In this document: positions 23,383 to 33,244 of the stretch, piece by piece
Layout: every line of letters begins with the position of its first letter
Position numbering within the stretch: the first letter of the stretch is position 1
Origin: Poriferisodalis sp965262965
GTDB taxonomy: Bacteria; Actinomycetota; Acidimicrobiia; Acidimicrobiales; Poriferisodalaceae
DNA: 64,000 bases
Assembly: GCF_965262965.1 (NCBI RefSeq)
Contig: NZ_OZ253573.1
Span: 1,798,001 to 1,862,000, forward strand
Direction of reading: 5' to 3'
Notes under the pieces: model-generated
The model's input: the letters and a program-made list of their open reading frames with translations, nothing else
What the model was told of the DNA's origin: nothing
Database searches by the model: none
Translations under genes and position numbers: made by a program

Positions 23383-26300
23383 ACATTTGGGCCGCAATTG
23401 ACCAAGCTCGACGGCGATACCAGGCGGCGGGCTACGCAATCTCCGCTTCAGAACACCTCGCAGCCGCCGACTGGCGCGGCGAGGGCGCGGGCATCGTGGT
23501 CCATCTCGTCGCACGCAAGGGCGAGGGGGACGACACCGAGACTCGCGTCGTCGAATTCACACCAGCCGACTGCGACCAGAAGTCGGATGCCCGCCTAGCG
23601 GCGCTGCGAATTGTCGTCGACGGTCGGCCTGGGTGGCACCTCGACATAGTCAAGTTCGGACGTCCGTCCGATTCCCGTCCGCCATCGCAGGAAGTCGTCG
23701 CTGACTGGATCGCCGAGGCGCGACGTCTTGTGCCCATCTCCCCGACAGGCGCCGTGGCACTCGCGAGACGCGCTGTCAGCAGCGCTCTCTTCCGACTCGA
23801 AGTTGCACGCGGCGAGCGCTACCGGGAGCCACCCGATCTGTCGAGCTCGCTGATCAGCGGCCTAGAGACCGATGGTGCCATCTCTGCTGACGAAGCCGAG
23901 ACGCTCCGCAGCTTCCATGCCGCCGTCGCCACCGACGGCTCACCGCGGGACACAGGCCTGCCCGACGAGGAGTTGACCGAGGCTGCCTTGGAGATCGCGG
24001 CACGTTGCAGCGCCGAAGACGCTGAAGTCGTTGCTGGAATGCTCGCTTGGTTCGAACGGCACTTCTGCACCCCTGAACAAGCTGGCGTCGCAGCTGACTC
24101 AGCTACGGGCGACTATGTGTGGCTCGGTACGGGGCCCTACGACGCGCGAGCCGTGCTCCGCACACGCTTCGGTGATTCCGAACGAGCGTCGTTGGACCGG
24201 ACCGTGTTCCTCATCGAGCAGGACGGGCTCACATGGGCATCCCGCGATCCCGCGTCCGCTCGTCCCGGCGATCTTTGCGATCCTCCCACCGTGGCGCAAA
24301 CGGCGACACCAGTTCAGGCAGATCAGCCCATCGAACCAGAGATTCCAGTTGTTGGCCATATTCAGTTCGATCTGGGACTCGCTCAACGTCACCACATCCT
24401 CCAATGGGCGGACAGGATCGGGGCGCGAGAAGAGCTTCCCGAACTCATCCGAGACCTGGTCCTGGAGACAACGCCCGCGCATGACCTGACCCGGATCGAC
24501 TGTCCGACCGCAGAGGGAATCGGGCGTCCCGACTTCGATCTCTTGGTCGAAAGCCGTCAGGGCCCGGCGTGGGTGCCCGCTGGGCACTCCTGCTGGGAAG
24601 TCTCGACGTCGACTGATGTCGCGCGTAACGCCGATACCAACTACCGCAGGAGGACCGGCGAAGCACGACCCGGCGCCAGCGAGATCACGTACGTCTATCT
24701 CACCCCCCGCGTTTGGCCCGAAGCGAAGGCGGCACGGCCCACGATGTCCGACCCAACTGGCACGACAAGCGCAGGAGCCAGCCGGCAGCAATCGAAGCGC
24801 CGATGGCAGGAGCAGCGCAGCGAGGACGGGCACTGGCGCGAAGTCAGAGCGCTTGATGTTGACGACCTGTTCAATTGGCTGATCCAAGCTCCGGCCACAC
24901 GGGCCCGACTCTCGGAACGTCTTGGCCTCGTGCCTGATGGCTTCACGTCGGCCCGCAGACGTTGGGAACATGAACTCGCGCAGACCGGCGGACGGCTCAC
25001 CGCGGAGGTGTTGCTTGCCGGCCGCGAGCGGCAGTTCTATGAACTCGTCGAGAGATGTTCGACCGGGAGCGGGACCGTATACGTCGTCGCCGAGAGCACT
25101 CGAGATGCGATCGAGTTCGTCTTGGCGGCAGGTGCCCGTGACGACATCCTCGAAATGGCGCTCCTCGACCGGATGCTGCTCGTGTCCGATGCCGCTGCCT
25201 GGCGGCGTCTCAAGCGTGAACCGGGCGGCGGGGCGATTCTGGTTGCCGCTGAACTCGACATAGCGGACGGCTCGGAGCCATCCCGGCATTGCACGGTTGT
25301 TCCCCTCGTCCATGCCAATCGCCCGAGTACGGGCTCCGTGGAGCATGAAGCACTGATTGAAATCGGGCGGATTGATCCGACCGCTGCTGCCAAGGCGCTC
25401 GAACGACAAGGTCTTGACCGCAGTGAAGCGTGGCGTTTGGCGGCACTCGGGCGTCGCAGCCTTGGCGCGCTGCGAAGAACACTCCAATTGGGTCCAAGGC
25501 CCGCCACGCCTGCCTGGCGAGGTCAATTGCCAGAGGACAAGGACCGTGCCGTAGTTTGGGCCGCTCTGCTGGCCTGCCGTTGGTCCGAGCGGCGCGTGAG
25601 CGACCAATACGTCCTGTGCGAATTGGCCGGCACCGGCCTGAGCTACGAAGAGCTACGGCTCATACTCCGGCCACTCAGCGAAGGTGCCGACCCGCTGATT
25701 GCGCGTGTCGGCGACCAGTGGGATGTCGTGGCACCTGCCGAGGCATGGCGACTCCTCTCGGCCGAGATCCCCGACTACGTGCTCGACCGGTACTCAGGGG
25801 CAGCGTCACGTGTGCTCACAGAGATTGAAACGCTGCAATCTCCTGACGGCACCGACCTCGAGATCGCCGGGGTCAAGTTCACGCAGGCCACCTACAGCGA
25901 TGAACTGCGACACGGGTTCGCGCAGACCGCGGCGCTCTTAGGGACAATCGATATAGACGCACCATTGGCGAGCGGAATGAGCGCTGAAACACGCGCCGCA
26001 TTGATCGTCCGCGGCCTTTTCGGCACCGATGATGCCGACGATGGCCATGAGCTGGAACAAGAGACGCAGGTAGCGGACACCGCGCTAGGCCAAATCGAAA
26101 GAGCAGTTCGCCGCACGCTCCAGCGCATCGTCGATCTGGCCGATGTCTTGCCGCTGCTCGCGGAGGCAGCACCGGATGAGTTTCTTGAAGCCATCGCTCG
26201 CGCCCTCCAACGGGCGCGGGAGGCCCCCGACTGCTTGCAAGTCCTAAACAAAGGCAGTGCCGGACCCTCGTCCGATGCTGGCTGGTACGGGCTGAGTCAC

Positions 26301-28622
26301 GCTCTGGAGACGCTCGCTTGGTCTCCCGAATCCGGGCATTTGGCACTCGTGTCAGATGTCCTGCTGACGATCGCTGCAATCGGGAACGACGACCTAGCCG
26401 CCAAGGCGCATGGATGTCTTGTTTCGCTGTTCAGGCCGTGGCTGCCCCAATCAGGGCTGTCGACCGACCGACGCAACGAAGTGCTCGTGGGACTGTGCGA
26501 CCGGACTCAGAGCGACGAGGCATCCGGCACCAGCGAACGGCGGACTGCGCTGTGGCGCTGTTTGTGGGACCTCGCGCCCCATCGGTCTGGAGGTTCCCCG
26601 AATGCGGCGCCGACGATCCGGGACTGGCCAGCCGTGGTCGAGCCAGCGCCGTTTGAGGACGAGGCGTCGGCGACCAGCCAAGTCATCGCACTGCTGCTGG
26701 ACATGGTCGAACATTTTGCTTCGAGCGCGGTTGAGTCCAGCCATCTGGCCGACATGTACTGGCCGCTCGATGAGGGTGGAATGTTCATGCGCTTGCCGCC
26801 GGACGCACGAGCAAGAGCCTTGGTCATCGTTGAACAGACCGCGACTCAAGGTGCCCTCGACAGGTCGCTGCTCGGTGATCGGTTGCGGTCGTTCATCGGC
26901 CTGCACCGTCGGTACACCGACGAGTTCTGGACCCTTGAGCCCGATGAACTCGCGAGTGTCGAGCAGGTCGCGGAGAGGATCGGAGACGATGACCCGGCCA
27001 CCACAGGCGCATGGCTGTTCGAATCACATGCACCGGACATTGATATGACCGAAATCGGCGATGATCGGGAAGCGGAGGAAACACGCCTCGCTGAGCTTCG
27101 CCGCGTCGCAGTCACGCACGCGTACTCGGGAGGCGGATTTGAGGGCATCCGCAGGCTCGCTGTTCGAGCGCACGGTGACCGTGAGGTATCCGGCGTCGAG
27201 CACATCGGGCGCGTACTAACCGATCTCGCTGACTCGGATGAACTGACACTCGACAGCGGCGAGAGGGTCGATGCCAGTGCCTTGCCGTCCACCCTCGCTG
27301 GCTGGCTCGCAGACGATGTACCACCCGAGCCACCCGTTGGCGCTCTCGACCCAAGTGCACCGCCGGCAATCAGCCCAGAGGGCGACACTGTGCCGTGCGA
27401 CCTCGTGGCACTGGGCTTCCTTGCTGAGATGCTCAGATCTTTGCGCCGCGCCGACGCAGACCTCTCAGCGTGGTTGGCAAACCTGCGCGATCACCATCTG
27501 AGTGCCACAAACGTGGCGCGGCTGTTAGCCACACTCAGGGACTTCCCGCTTGTCTGGGAAATCTCCGAGGCTCTCGGACCTGAGGTCGATGCGGCGTACT
27601 GGGCGCGATACAACTCGCTGCCATATGGCGCGGACTTCACACTCACCGCCGAGGCAGCCGAACGGCTGCTAGCCGCGGGCAGGGCTGACGCGGCCATCGA
27701 AGTCGTCGCGTATCACTGCTTCGCAACCGTCGGCCCCGATGAGACAGCCGTTAGCGACAATTCATGGCTGGTCGATCTCGCCTTACGAGCGCTCGAGGCC
27801 GTCGCCGACGCTATGGACACACCGCGGATGGCGCAGCGGTTGCGATTCCGAGCCGAAGAAGTGCTCGACTGGCTCAGCGATCGACTGCCACTGACCGAAC
27901 TCAATCTCGACGATCCGCACCGGGTTCGACTCGCACGCCTAGAACTCATGCTTGACGACATGCCGGGTAGCCGCAGGCGACCGTCGCTGCTGCATGCGAG
28001 GCTCTCGCTGGAGCCGAGATTCTTCGTCGAACTCGTTGCCAGGATGTACTCGCACTCAGACGAGAGCGAACCACGTGACTTTGATGATGCCGTCGATGCC
28101 GACACTACAGAGACGCTCGCCGCCATGGCGGCGGGCAAGGCCTGGACGATCCTCTACTACTGGAATCGCATTCCGGGTACGAGAGATGACAGCACTATTG
28201 ACCTCGTGAAGCTGCGCGACTGGATTAGCCGAGCGTTAGAAGGGTTCAAAGAACTCGACGTGTCACGCCTCGGGTACGAGCACCTTGGGCAGATGCTGGC
28301 CAAGGCACCTGCAGATCGCGGCGATAGCAGCGGCATTGTGCCGCCCCCCGCTGTCCGCGACCTACTCGAAGAACTGCGCAATCCAGACGTCGAACACGGT
28401 CTCGCCATCGGTATCTCAAACCTGCGCGGTGTCCACAGCCGGGGCCTAATGGATGGTGGCGACGCCGAACGCGAACTTGTCCTCCGCTACAACGAGCAAG
28501 CCAAGATCGTCGGGGATCGCTGGCCACGCACTGCGCAGGTTCTTCGACGCGTCGCTGATTCCTATGACTCGCACGGCCGCATGCACGACATCCAGTCGGA
28601 ACGATTTGCGCGCAGTACGTAG
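23364..28622 (+). CDS. Giant candidate defence protein: nuclease-like N-terminal domains plus long helical-repeat region (1,752 aa)
   Basis: ATG at 23364 lies within the resolvase gene. Residues 35-100 alternate strands and acidic residues (GAGIVVHLVARKGEG ... RVVEFTPAD ... GWHLDIVKFG) and resemble a degenerate restriction-endonuclease-like domain. Residues 125-215 are helical and HEPN-like. Residues 330-455 hold a second nuclease-like module: RIDCPTAEGIGRPDFDLLV (Asp390, Asp392), PAGHSCWEVST (Glu412) and ITYVYLTPRVW, a pattern recurrent in large bacterial proteins of unassigned role; the usual lysine of the ExK motif is not evident. From about 560 to the end it is alpha-helical, with Leu/Ala-rich acidic repeats. 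No Walker motif is visible. No named family is recalled. Confidence 0.75.
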   Translation: MAASALNIWAAIDQARRRYQAAGYAISASEHLAAADWRGEGAGIVVHLVARKGEGDDTETRVVEFTPADCDQKSDARLAALRIVVDGRPGWHLDIVKFGRPSDSRPPSQEVVADWIAEARRLVPISPTGAVALARRAVSSALFRLEVARGERYREPPDLSSSLISGLETDGAISADEAETLRSFHAAVATDGSPRDTGLPDEELTEAALEIAARCSAEDAEVVAGMLAWFERHFCTPEQAGVAADSATGDYVWLGTGPYDARAVLRTRFGDSERASLDRTVFLIEQDGLTWASRDPASARPGDLCDPPTVAQTATPVQADQPIEPEIPVVGHIQFDLGLAQRHHILQWADRIGAREELPELIRDLVLETTPAHDLTRIDCPTAEGIGRPDFDLLVESRQGPAWVPAGHSCWEVSTSTDVARNADTNYRRRTGEARPGASEITYVYLTPRVWPEAKAARPTMSDPTGTTSAGASRQQSKRRWQEQRSEDGHWREVRALDVDDLFNWLIQAPATRARLSERLGLVPDGFTSARRRWEHELAQTGGRLTAEVLLAGRERQFYELVERCSTGSGTVYVVAESTRDAIEFVLAAGARDDILEMALLDRMLLVSDAAAWRRLKREPGGGAILVAAELDIADGSEPSRHCTVVPLVHANRPSTGSVEHEALIEIGRIDPTAAAKALERQGLDRSEAWRLAALGRRSLGALRRTLQLGPRPATPAWRGQLPEDKDRAVVWAALLACRWSERRVSDQYVLCELAGTGLSYEELRLILRPLSEGADPLIARVGDQWDVVAPAEAWRLLSAEIPDYVLDRYSGAASRVLTEIETLQSPDGTDLEIAGVKFTQATYSDELRHGFAQTAALLGTIDIDAPLASGMSAETRAALIVRGLFGTDDADDGHELEQETQVADTALGQIERAVRRTLQRIVDLADVLPLLAEAAPDEFLEAIARALQRAREAPDCLQVLNKGSAGPSSDAGWYGLSHALETLAWSPESGHLALVSDVLLTIAAIGNDDLAAKAHGCLVSLFRPWLPQSGLSTDRRNEVLVGLCDRTQSDEASGTSERRTALWRCLWDLAPHRSGGSPNAAPTIRDWPAVVEPAPFEDEASATSQVIALLLDMVEHFASSAVESSHLADMYWPLDEGGMFMRLPPDARARALVIVEQTATQGALDRSLLGDRLRSFIGLHRRYTDEFWTLEPDELASVEQVAERIGDDDPATTGAWLFESHAPDIDMTEIGDDREAEETRLAELRRVAVTHAYSGGGFEGIRRLAVRAHGDREVSGVEHIGRVLTDLADSDELTLDSGERVDASALPSTLAGWLADDVPPEPPVGALDPSAPPAISPEGDTVPCDLVALGFLAEMLRSLRRADADLSAWLANLRDHHLSATNVARLLATLRDFPLVWEISEALGPEVDAAYWARYNSLPYGADFTLTAEAAERLLAAGRADAAIEVVAYHCFATVGPDETAVSDNSWLVDLALRALEAVADAMDTPRMAQRLRFRAEEVLDWLSDRLPLTELNLDDPHRVRLARLELMLDDMPGSRRRPSLLHARLSLEPRFFVELVARMYSHSDESEPRDFDDAVDADTTETLAAMAAGKAWTILYYWNRIPGTRDDSTIDLVKLRDWISRALEGFKELDVSRLGYEHLGQMLAKAPADRGDSSGIVPPPAVRDLLEELRNPDVEHGLAIGISNLRGVHSRGLMDGGDAERELVLRYNEQAKIVGDRWPRTAQVLRRVADSYDSHGRMHDIQSERFARST

Positions 28623-28639
28623 AGAGGATCGGTAGCGAC

Positions 28640-29434
28640 ATGCCGTTGCGAGACAGCTATCAGGCCGAGACGCCCTCGTGGGTCGATCTGATCACGAGCG
28701 ACGTCGAGGGTGCGTTCGATTTTTACCGGGCGGTGCTCGGCTGGGAATACGAACGAGATCCCACCGGAGAGATCAGCTATGTCATGGCAACGGTGGACGA
28801 ACATCGCGCTGCCGGCGTGATGGCACTGCCGACTGAGATGATCGATCAGAACGTCCCGCCGTGCTGGAACGTGTACATCACTGTCGGCGACACGGACGCC
28901 ACCGCACAGCGCATCGCCGACCTCGGAGGGGCCATGGTGCGACCGCCGTTCGATGTGCCCGAGGGGTCGGCCGATCCCGCCGGGCGCATGGTGATCGGCG
29001 CCGATCCAACCGGCGCGGTGTTCTGTGCGTGGAAGACGCTCGGCGCCATCGGAACTGACATTGTGAACGCGCCCGGCGCGTTTACCTGGGCCGAGACTTT
29101 CACCACCGATCTCGACGCAGCGTCTGCCTCCTATTGCGAGCTGTTCGGCTGGGAAGCGTCATCGTGGGACGAGTTCGGACCCTCGGGCCGTGTGTTCACA
29201 CTCGGTGGCGAACCGATCGCCAGCATCTCGGGTCAACCGCCGCCGGGCGTGCCGCCGCACTGGAAGGTGAGCTTCGGCGCAGCCGACGTCGACGCCGCCT
29301 GCAAGGCCGCCACGGCGAATGGCGGCACGGTGCTCATGCCTCCGACCGACTGGGGTCCGGGCCGCGTGGCCACCGTGGCTGATCCTGCGGGAGCGGTCTT
29401 CGATCTCATCACCCTGAGCGACTGGCCCGAATAG
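28640..29434 (+). CDS. Two-domain VOC-family protein
   Basis: 264 aa with two VOC modules. The first begins PSWVDLITSDVEGAFDFYRAVLGWEYERD, the second GAFTWAETFTTDLDAASASYCELFGWEASS; each ends with the usual DPTGAVFCAWK and DPAGAVFDLITLSDWPE strands. This architecture is common in actinobacteria (30-kDa antigen/glyoxalase-like proteins) and its ligand is generally unknown. GAGAGGA at 28622-28628 serves as ribosome-binding site, overlapping the last base of the giant gene. It looks like a housekeeping-type gene caught between two parts of the defence island, or a marker of separate insertions on either side. Confidence 0.88.
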   Translation: MPLRDSYQAETPSWVDLITSDVEGAFDFYRAVLGWEYERDPTGEISYVMATVDEHRAAGVMALPTEMIDQNVPPCWNVYITVGDTDATAQRIADLGGAMVRPPFDVPEGSADPAGRMVIGADPTGAVFCAWKTLGAIGTDIVNAPGAFTWAETFTTDLDAASASYCELFGWEASSWDEFGPSGRVFTLGGEPIASISGQPPPGVPPHWKVSFGAADVDAACKAATANGGTVLMPPTDWGPGRVATVADPAGAVFDLITLSDWPE

Positions 29435-29605
29435 CGCCCCGCTTCTGCTCAACAGCTTCAAGCACCGCGTTGGCGCGATGAAGCGTCGAGACAAAATTCC
29501 GCATCGACAAGTCACCATCGCTCATTCCGGCCCGTGTGGCACCTCGCCGGTACCGTGCGACATGTCCAACCGCTTGTGCAAGGCGATGGCGTCGAGGAGG
29601 GTGCT

Positions 29606-32600
29606 GTGAGTCCACGAATGGTCGAGCCGGCCCTCAATTCCTTCGTGGCGAGTGCACTCGGAGATCGCCTCGGGGGTTGGACCGTCTCGGCGGAAGCGAC
29701 GAAGACCCTGACAAAAGCTGGACTTCGGCCGGACATCGTGGTCAACACCGGTGCCGCACCAGTCGCTATCGAGACCGAGTACATCCCGGCTCCCCATGTC
29801 GAAGAAGAGGCGATTTCGCGCATCGGCGAAACGTTGTCGACAACAGGGCGAGTGATCGAGGTCGCGGTGGCGGTGCGCTTGCCAACCGCGTTGGGCGACA
29901 CCGAGCCCGCCGCTGTTTCCAAGGCGCTCACGAGACGCGACGATCTTGAATGGTGCGTTTGGATCGAAGGAGCCGGCGCAGTGCGATTTCCGGAGTCGGG
30001 TTGGCTTCGCGGCGACATCAACGATCTCGCTGGCTTTGTCGAGACGGTCGCAGTGTCGGAACGCCGAATTGCGGCGGCGGCAGACGCCTTCGAAGCGGGC
30101 GTTTCCCAGGCTGCAACGAACCTCCGCACGAGCCTGTTGGCCCGTGATGCCCAATCGGCCCTCGACAAGGTCTCCGGCGCGCTGCACCAGGACGACAGTG
30201 AGCAAACGACGTTGATGGCCATTGCAGTGCTGGCGAATGCGCTGGTGTTTCAGTCAGCGCTCGCTGGCGTTCACAACACGCCCTCGATCGAGGAGATGCG
30301 ATCCCAGAGCGGCATCTTCGCTGTTGGCGACGTGCTGAATGCATGGCGAGAAATCCTGGGCATCAACTACTGGCCCGTCTTCGCTATCGCCTCGAGGATC
30401 TTGCGTCCGATGCCCGAGGCTCCAGCGCAGGAGATGCTCGCCCAATTGGCGACAGTTGTGGCCGAACTCTCCGGCGCGGGCGCCACGACGGTGCAAGACC
30501 TCGCCGGTCAGATGTTCGGACGCCTGATTGCAGACCGCAAGTTCCTGGCGACCTTCTACACACTGCCTGCCTCGGCAGCGCTACTCGCGGAACTCGCTGT
30601 GAGCCAGCTCGACGACCGTGTCGACTGGAGCGACCTGCCGTCAGTCGGTGGGCTCAGAGTTGCCGACTTCGCATGCGGCACCGGTGCGCTCTTGTCAGCT
30701 GCGTACCGCCGCATCGCCTCTCGCGTGCGACGCGCGAACCTCACCGACGGCACCGACACCTCCAAACGGCTGCACTCAGTCTTCATGGAAGACATCTTGG
30801 TTGGCTGCGACATCATGCCTGCCGCGGTGCACTTGACAGCGAGCATGCTGTCGGCTGCGCATCCAGCGACACCGTTCGGGGACACGAACATTCACCTGAT
30901 GCCGTATGGCTACCCGGACGGCGACAAGTCACAACCCGCGGCCATCGGCTCTCTCGAACTCCTCGGCGATGAGACAGTTACCTCTCTGTTCGGCACCGGC
31001 CGAATGCGCGCCGGCGGAACGGGCGACATCGAGGACAGCGAGCCGAATGGTGCAAGCTTCGCCATCGACGACTCCACCGTCGATCTGGCGATCCAGAATC
31101 CGCCATTCACCCGGCCCAACGGTCCGGAGGCAGAGAAGCTGGGCGTGCCGATCCCATCCTTTGCTGGCTTCGACACCGATGAAGCCGAGCAAAAGGCCAT
31201 GTCACGGCGCCTCAAGCGCGTCTACCGAGATCGAAAATCACCGGCGGCCGAGGGCAACGCAGGCTTGGCAACAAGCTTCATCGATCTCGCCGATGCCAAA
31301 CTTCGGCCTGGCGGTGTGCTGGCGCTGGTCCTACCAGCAACGGTCGTCTCGGGCAATGGCTGGGGCGCCACGCGTCGCCTGCTCGCCCGCAAGTACGAGA
31401 ACATCTCAGTCGTCACTCTGGCGGCTGAGACCGACCGCGCATTCTCGGCAGACACCGGAATGGCTGAGGCGTTAATCGTCGCAACCAAGCGGGACGCAGA
31501 GGTCAGCATCGACTCGGGCCTCTCCGAAGATGTCGATTGGGTCAGCGTGACGCACCGACCCGTCAATCCGGTCGAGGCCGTTGCCATGGCTCGGAGCGTG
31601 GCTGCCGCCATCGCTGCGCCGCCAGGGTTCATGAAGATCGGCACCGAGGTCATCGGTTGCCACATTCGAGCACCCCTCACAGAGGGCGGTTGTGCACATG
31701 CCGCCGATCCGTCGGTGCCGGCGACGGCGAGCCAGCTGCGGAAAGGCCGGCTGCGGCTGCCGCGGCTGACCGAATTCGACGCCCCGATCACACGCCTCGG
31801 CGAACTCGGCAAAGCCGGTCCTCAGAATCGCGTCTTCGACGATGTCCGCATTCGCATCGACAGAAAGACCGGTAAGCCCCGCACCGATTCATCCGGGAAC
31901 CCCATCCACAATGGGGCATTCGACATATCGCAGCTGTTGCCAGCCGGAAAAGTTGTCGACTACCCCACTCTGTGGGCCCACGATGCCGCTTCCGGACGAG
32001 AGTCCCGCATTGTCGTCGAGCCCGATAGAGACCTGCGACCTTGGCCCGAGCATCAAGAACGCGCCAAGGAGATATGGGAGACGGCGACGCGCCTGCACTT
32101 CAATCGTGACTTCCGACTGAACAGCCAGATGTTGGGCGCCTGCTTCACCCCTGAGCGGTGCCTCGGTGGTCGTGCGTGGCCGTCTTTCATTGCCAATGAG
32201 ATTGCATGGGAGCAGCCTCTCCTGCTGTGGGCCAACACAACATTGGGCATTCTCGGGCACTGGTGGATCGGCACTCGGCAGCAGAACGGCCGGGCGATGC
32301 TGAGTATTCGGTTGTTACCCGAATTGCCGGCTCTCGATTGCCGTGCGCTGTCTTCGAGCCAACTCGCAGCGATGGATCAGGTCTTCGAGAACTTCGAGAA
32401 TCGGCCGCTGCTCCCCGCCAACGAGGCTTGGCGCGACGACACCCGTCAGGCCCTCGACGAGGCGATGCTGAGCGATGTCCTGGACTTGCACGTCACTGCT
32501 GGCGTCAACAAGGGCGAATTCCTTGATTCGCTCGACGTCCTGCGTCGAGAATGGTGTCAAGAGCCAACGGTTCATGGTGGCCAAGCATCAGCGCCGCCAA

Positions 32601-32608
32601 TCGGTTAG
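29606..32608 (+). CDS. Adenine-type DNA methyltransferase with nuclease-like N-terminus (1,000 aa)
   Basis: GTG at 29606 is chosen for its ribosome-binding site GAGGAGG (29594-29600, spacing 5 nt). Residues 40-60 (LRPDIVVNTGA, VAIETEY) fit an endonuclease-like D...ExE pattern without the usual lysine. Residues 350-370 hold the AdoMet site (VADFACGTGALLSAA) and 498-501 the catalytic NPPF, the gamma-type N6-adenine methylase order of type I and IIG enzymes. MEDILVGCDIMPAAVHLTASML and FIDLADAKLRPGGVLALVLP are also family blocks. The last 350 residues resemble a target-recognition region (VVDYPTLWAH, NSQMLGACFTPERCLGGRAW). It could mark self DNA for the nearby nuclease-like proteins, or be a self-contained restriction-modification fusion. 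Confidence 0.85.
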   Translation: MSPRMVEPALNSFVASALGDRLGGWTVSAEATKTLTKAGLRPDIVVNTGAAPVAIETEYIPAPHVEEEAISRIGETLSTTGRVIEVAVAVRLPTALGDTEPAAVSKALTRRDDLEWCVWIEGAGAVRFPESGWLRGDINDLAGFVETVAVSERRIAAAADAFEAGVSQAATNLRTSLLARDAQSALDKVSGALHQDDSEQTTLMAIAVLANALVFQSALAGVHNTPSIEEMRSQSGIFAVGDVLNAWREILGINYWPVFAIASRILRPMPEAPAQEMLAQLATVVAELSGAGATTVQDLAGQMFGRLIADRKFLATFYTLPASAALLAELAVSQLDDRVDWSDLPSVGGLRVADFACGTGALLSAAYRRIASRVRRANLTDGTDTSKRLHSVFMEDILVGCDIMPAAVHLTASMLSAAHPATPFGDTNIHLMPYGYPDGDKSQPAAIGSLELLGDETVTSLFGTGRMRAGGTGDIEDSEPNGASFAIDDSTVDLAIQNPPFTRPNGPEAEKLGVPIPSFAGFDTDEAEQKAMSRRLKRVYRDRKSPAAEGNAGLATSFIDLADAKLRPGGVLALVLPATVVSGNGWGATRRLLARKYENISVVTLAAETDRAFSADTGMAEALIVATKRDAEVSIDSGLSEDVDWVSVTHRPVNPVEAVAMARSVAAAIAAPPGFMKIGTEVIGCHIRAPLTEGGCAHAADPSVPATASQLRKGRLRLPRLTEFDAPITRLGELGKAGPQNRVFDDVRIRIDRKTGKPRTDSSGNPIHNGAFDISQLLPAGKVVDYPTLWAHDAASGRESRIVVEPDRDLRPWPEHQERAKEIWETATRLHFNRDFRLNSQMLGACFTPERCLGGRAWPSFIANEIAWEQPLLLWANTTLGILGHWWIGTRQQNGRAMLSIRLLPELPALDCRALSSSQLAAMDQVFENFENRPLLPANEAWRDDTRQALDEAMLSDVLDLHVTAGVNKGEFLDSLDVLRREWCQEPTVHGGQASAPPIG

Positions 32609-32878
32609 CTACCCCGGTGGTCTGCGAACTGCACCAGCCGAGGTCTGAGCTACCGGCTCCAAGGCTCACGTTCCCTCCCCTGAACGGAGGCCCACCAGCC
32701 ACCGGCAGCCTGAAGTCGGGGCCTCTGTATCCCCGTAGCAGTGGTGATTCTCGGGAGCGTCCGGCAGCACTGGTGTCCTGCGCTCCTAGCATGCTGACGT
32801 CCTGCAGCCCGATCGTCCTGGCTTGAGCCGACGCCCATAATCTGGCTCTTCGGAATTGAAGGGGGAGTATTGGGGTAG

Positions 32879-33244
32879 GGGTCCGCGGCCGGGCGCGAAC
32901 AGTGGCGTTCGCAGATCAACTTCATCTTGGGCCGTAACGAAGTCGCTCTGCGACAGGAGCCCGACGGTCGCGTGGTCCGCGTCGGCGCCGTCGCTGCGGA
33001 CGTGGTGATGCAGTCGCCCGTCCCGGAAACAGGTGACGCCCAGCTCGATGTCAAGATCGCGACTGCGTTGCGCAAATATCAGGATTCCGACCTCTCCGTG
33101 CGTCGGGAAGCGCTCGAGGCGCTGTGGTACGCGTTCGAACGCGTCAAGACCGTGATCGATCCCAAGGACAAGAAGCGGACAGCGGGCTCCCTCGAGAGCT
33201 TGGCCAAGCGACCAACGAAGCGTGTCAGCGGCCCGGGCTCGTGA
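32879..33244 (+). pseudogene. Internal fragment of a truncated gene (helical protein)
   Basis: Open frame without a credible start: after a TAG at 32876 it reads AGREQWRSQINFILGRNEVA and continues to YQDSDLSVRREALEALWYAFERVKTVIDPKDKK, ending in SGPGS where it overlaps the end of the convergent STAND gene. The VRREALEALWDAFERLKT-like segment is known from longer proteins found near abortive-infection genes, in which it is internal. Both ends therefore seem lost. TTG at 32927 could start a 105-aa product. The 270 bp upstream (32609-32878) show no gene. Confidence 0.5.
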
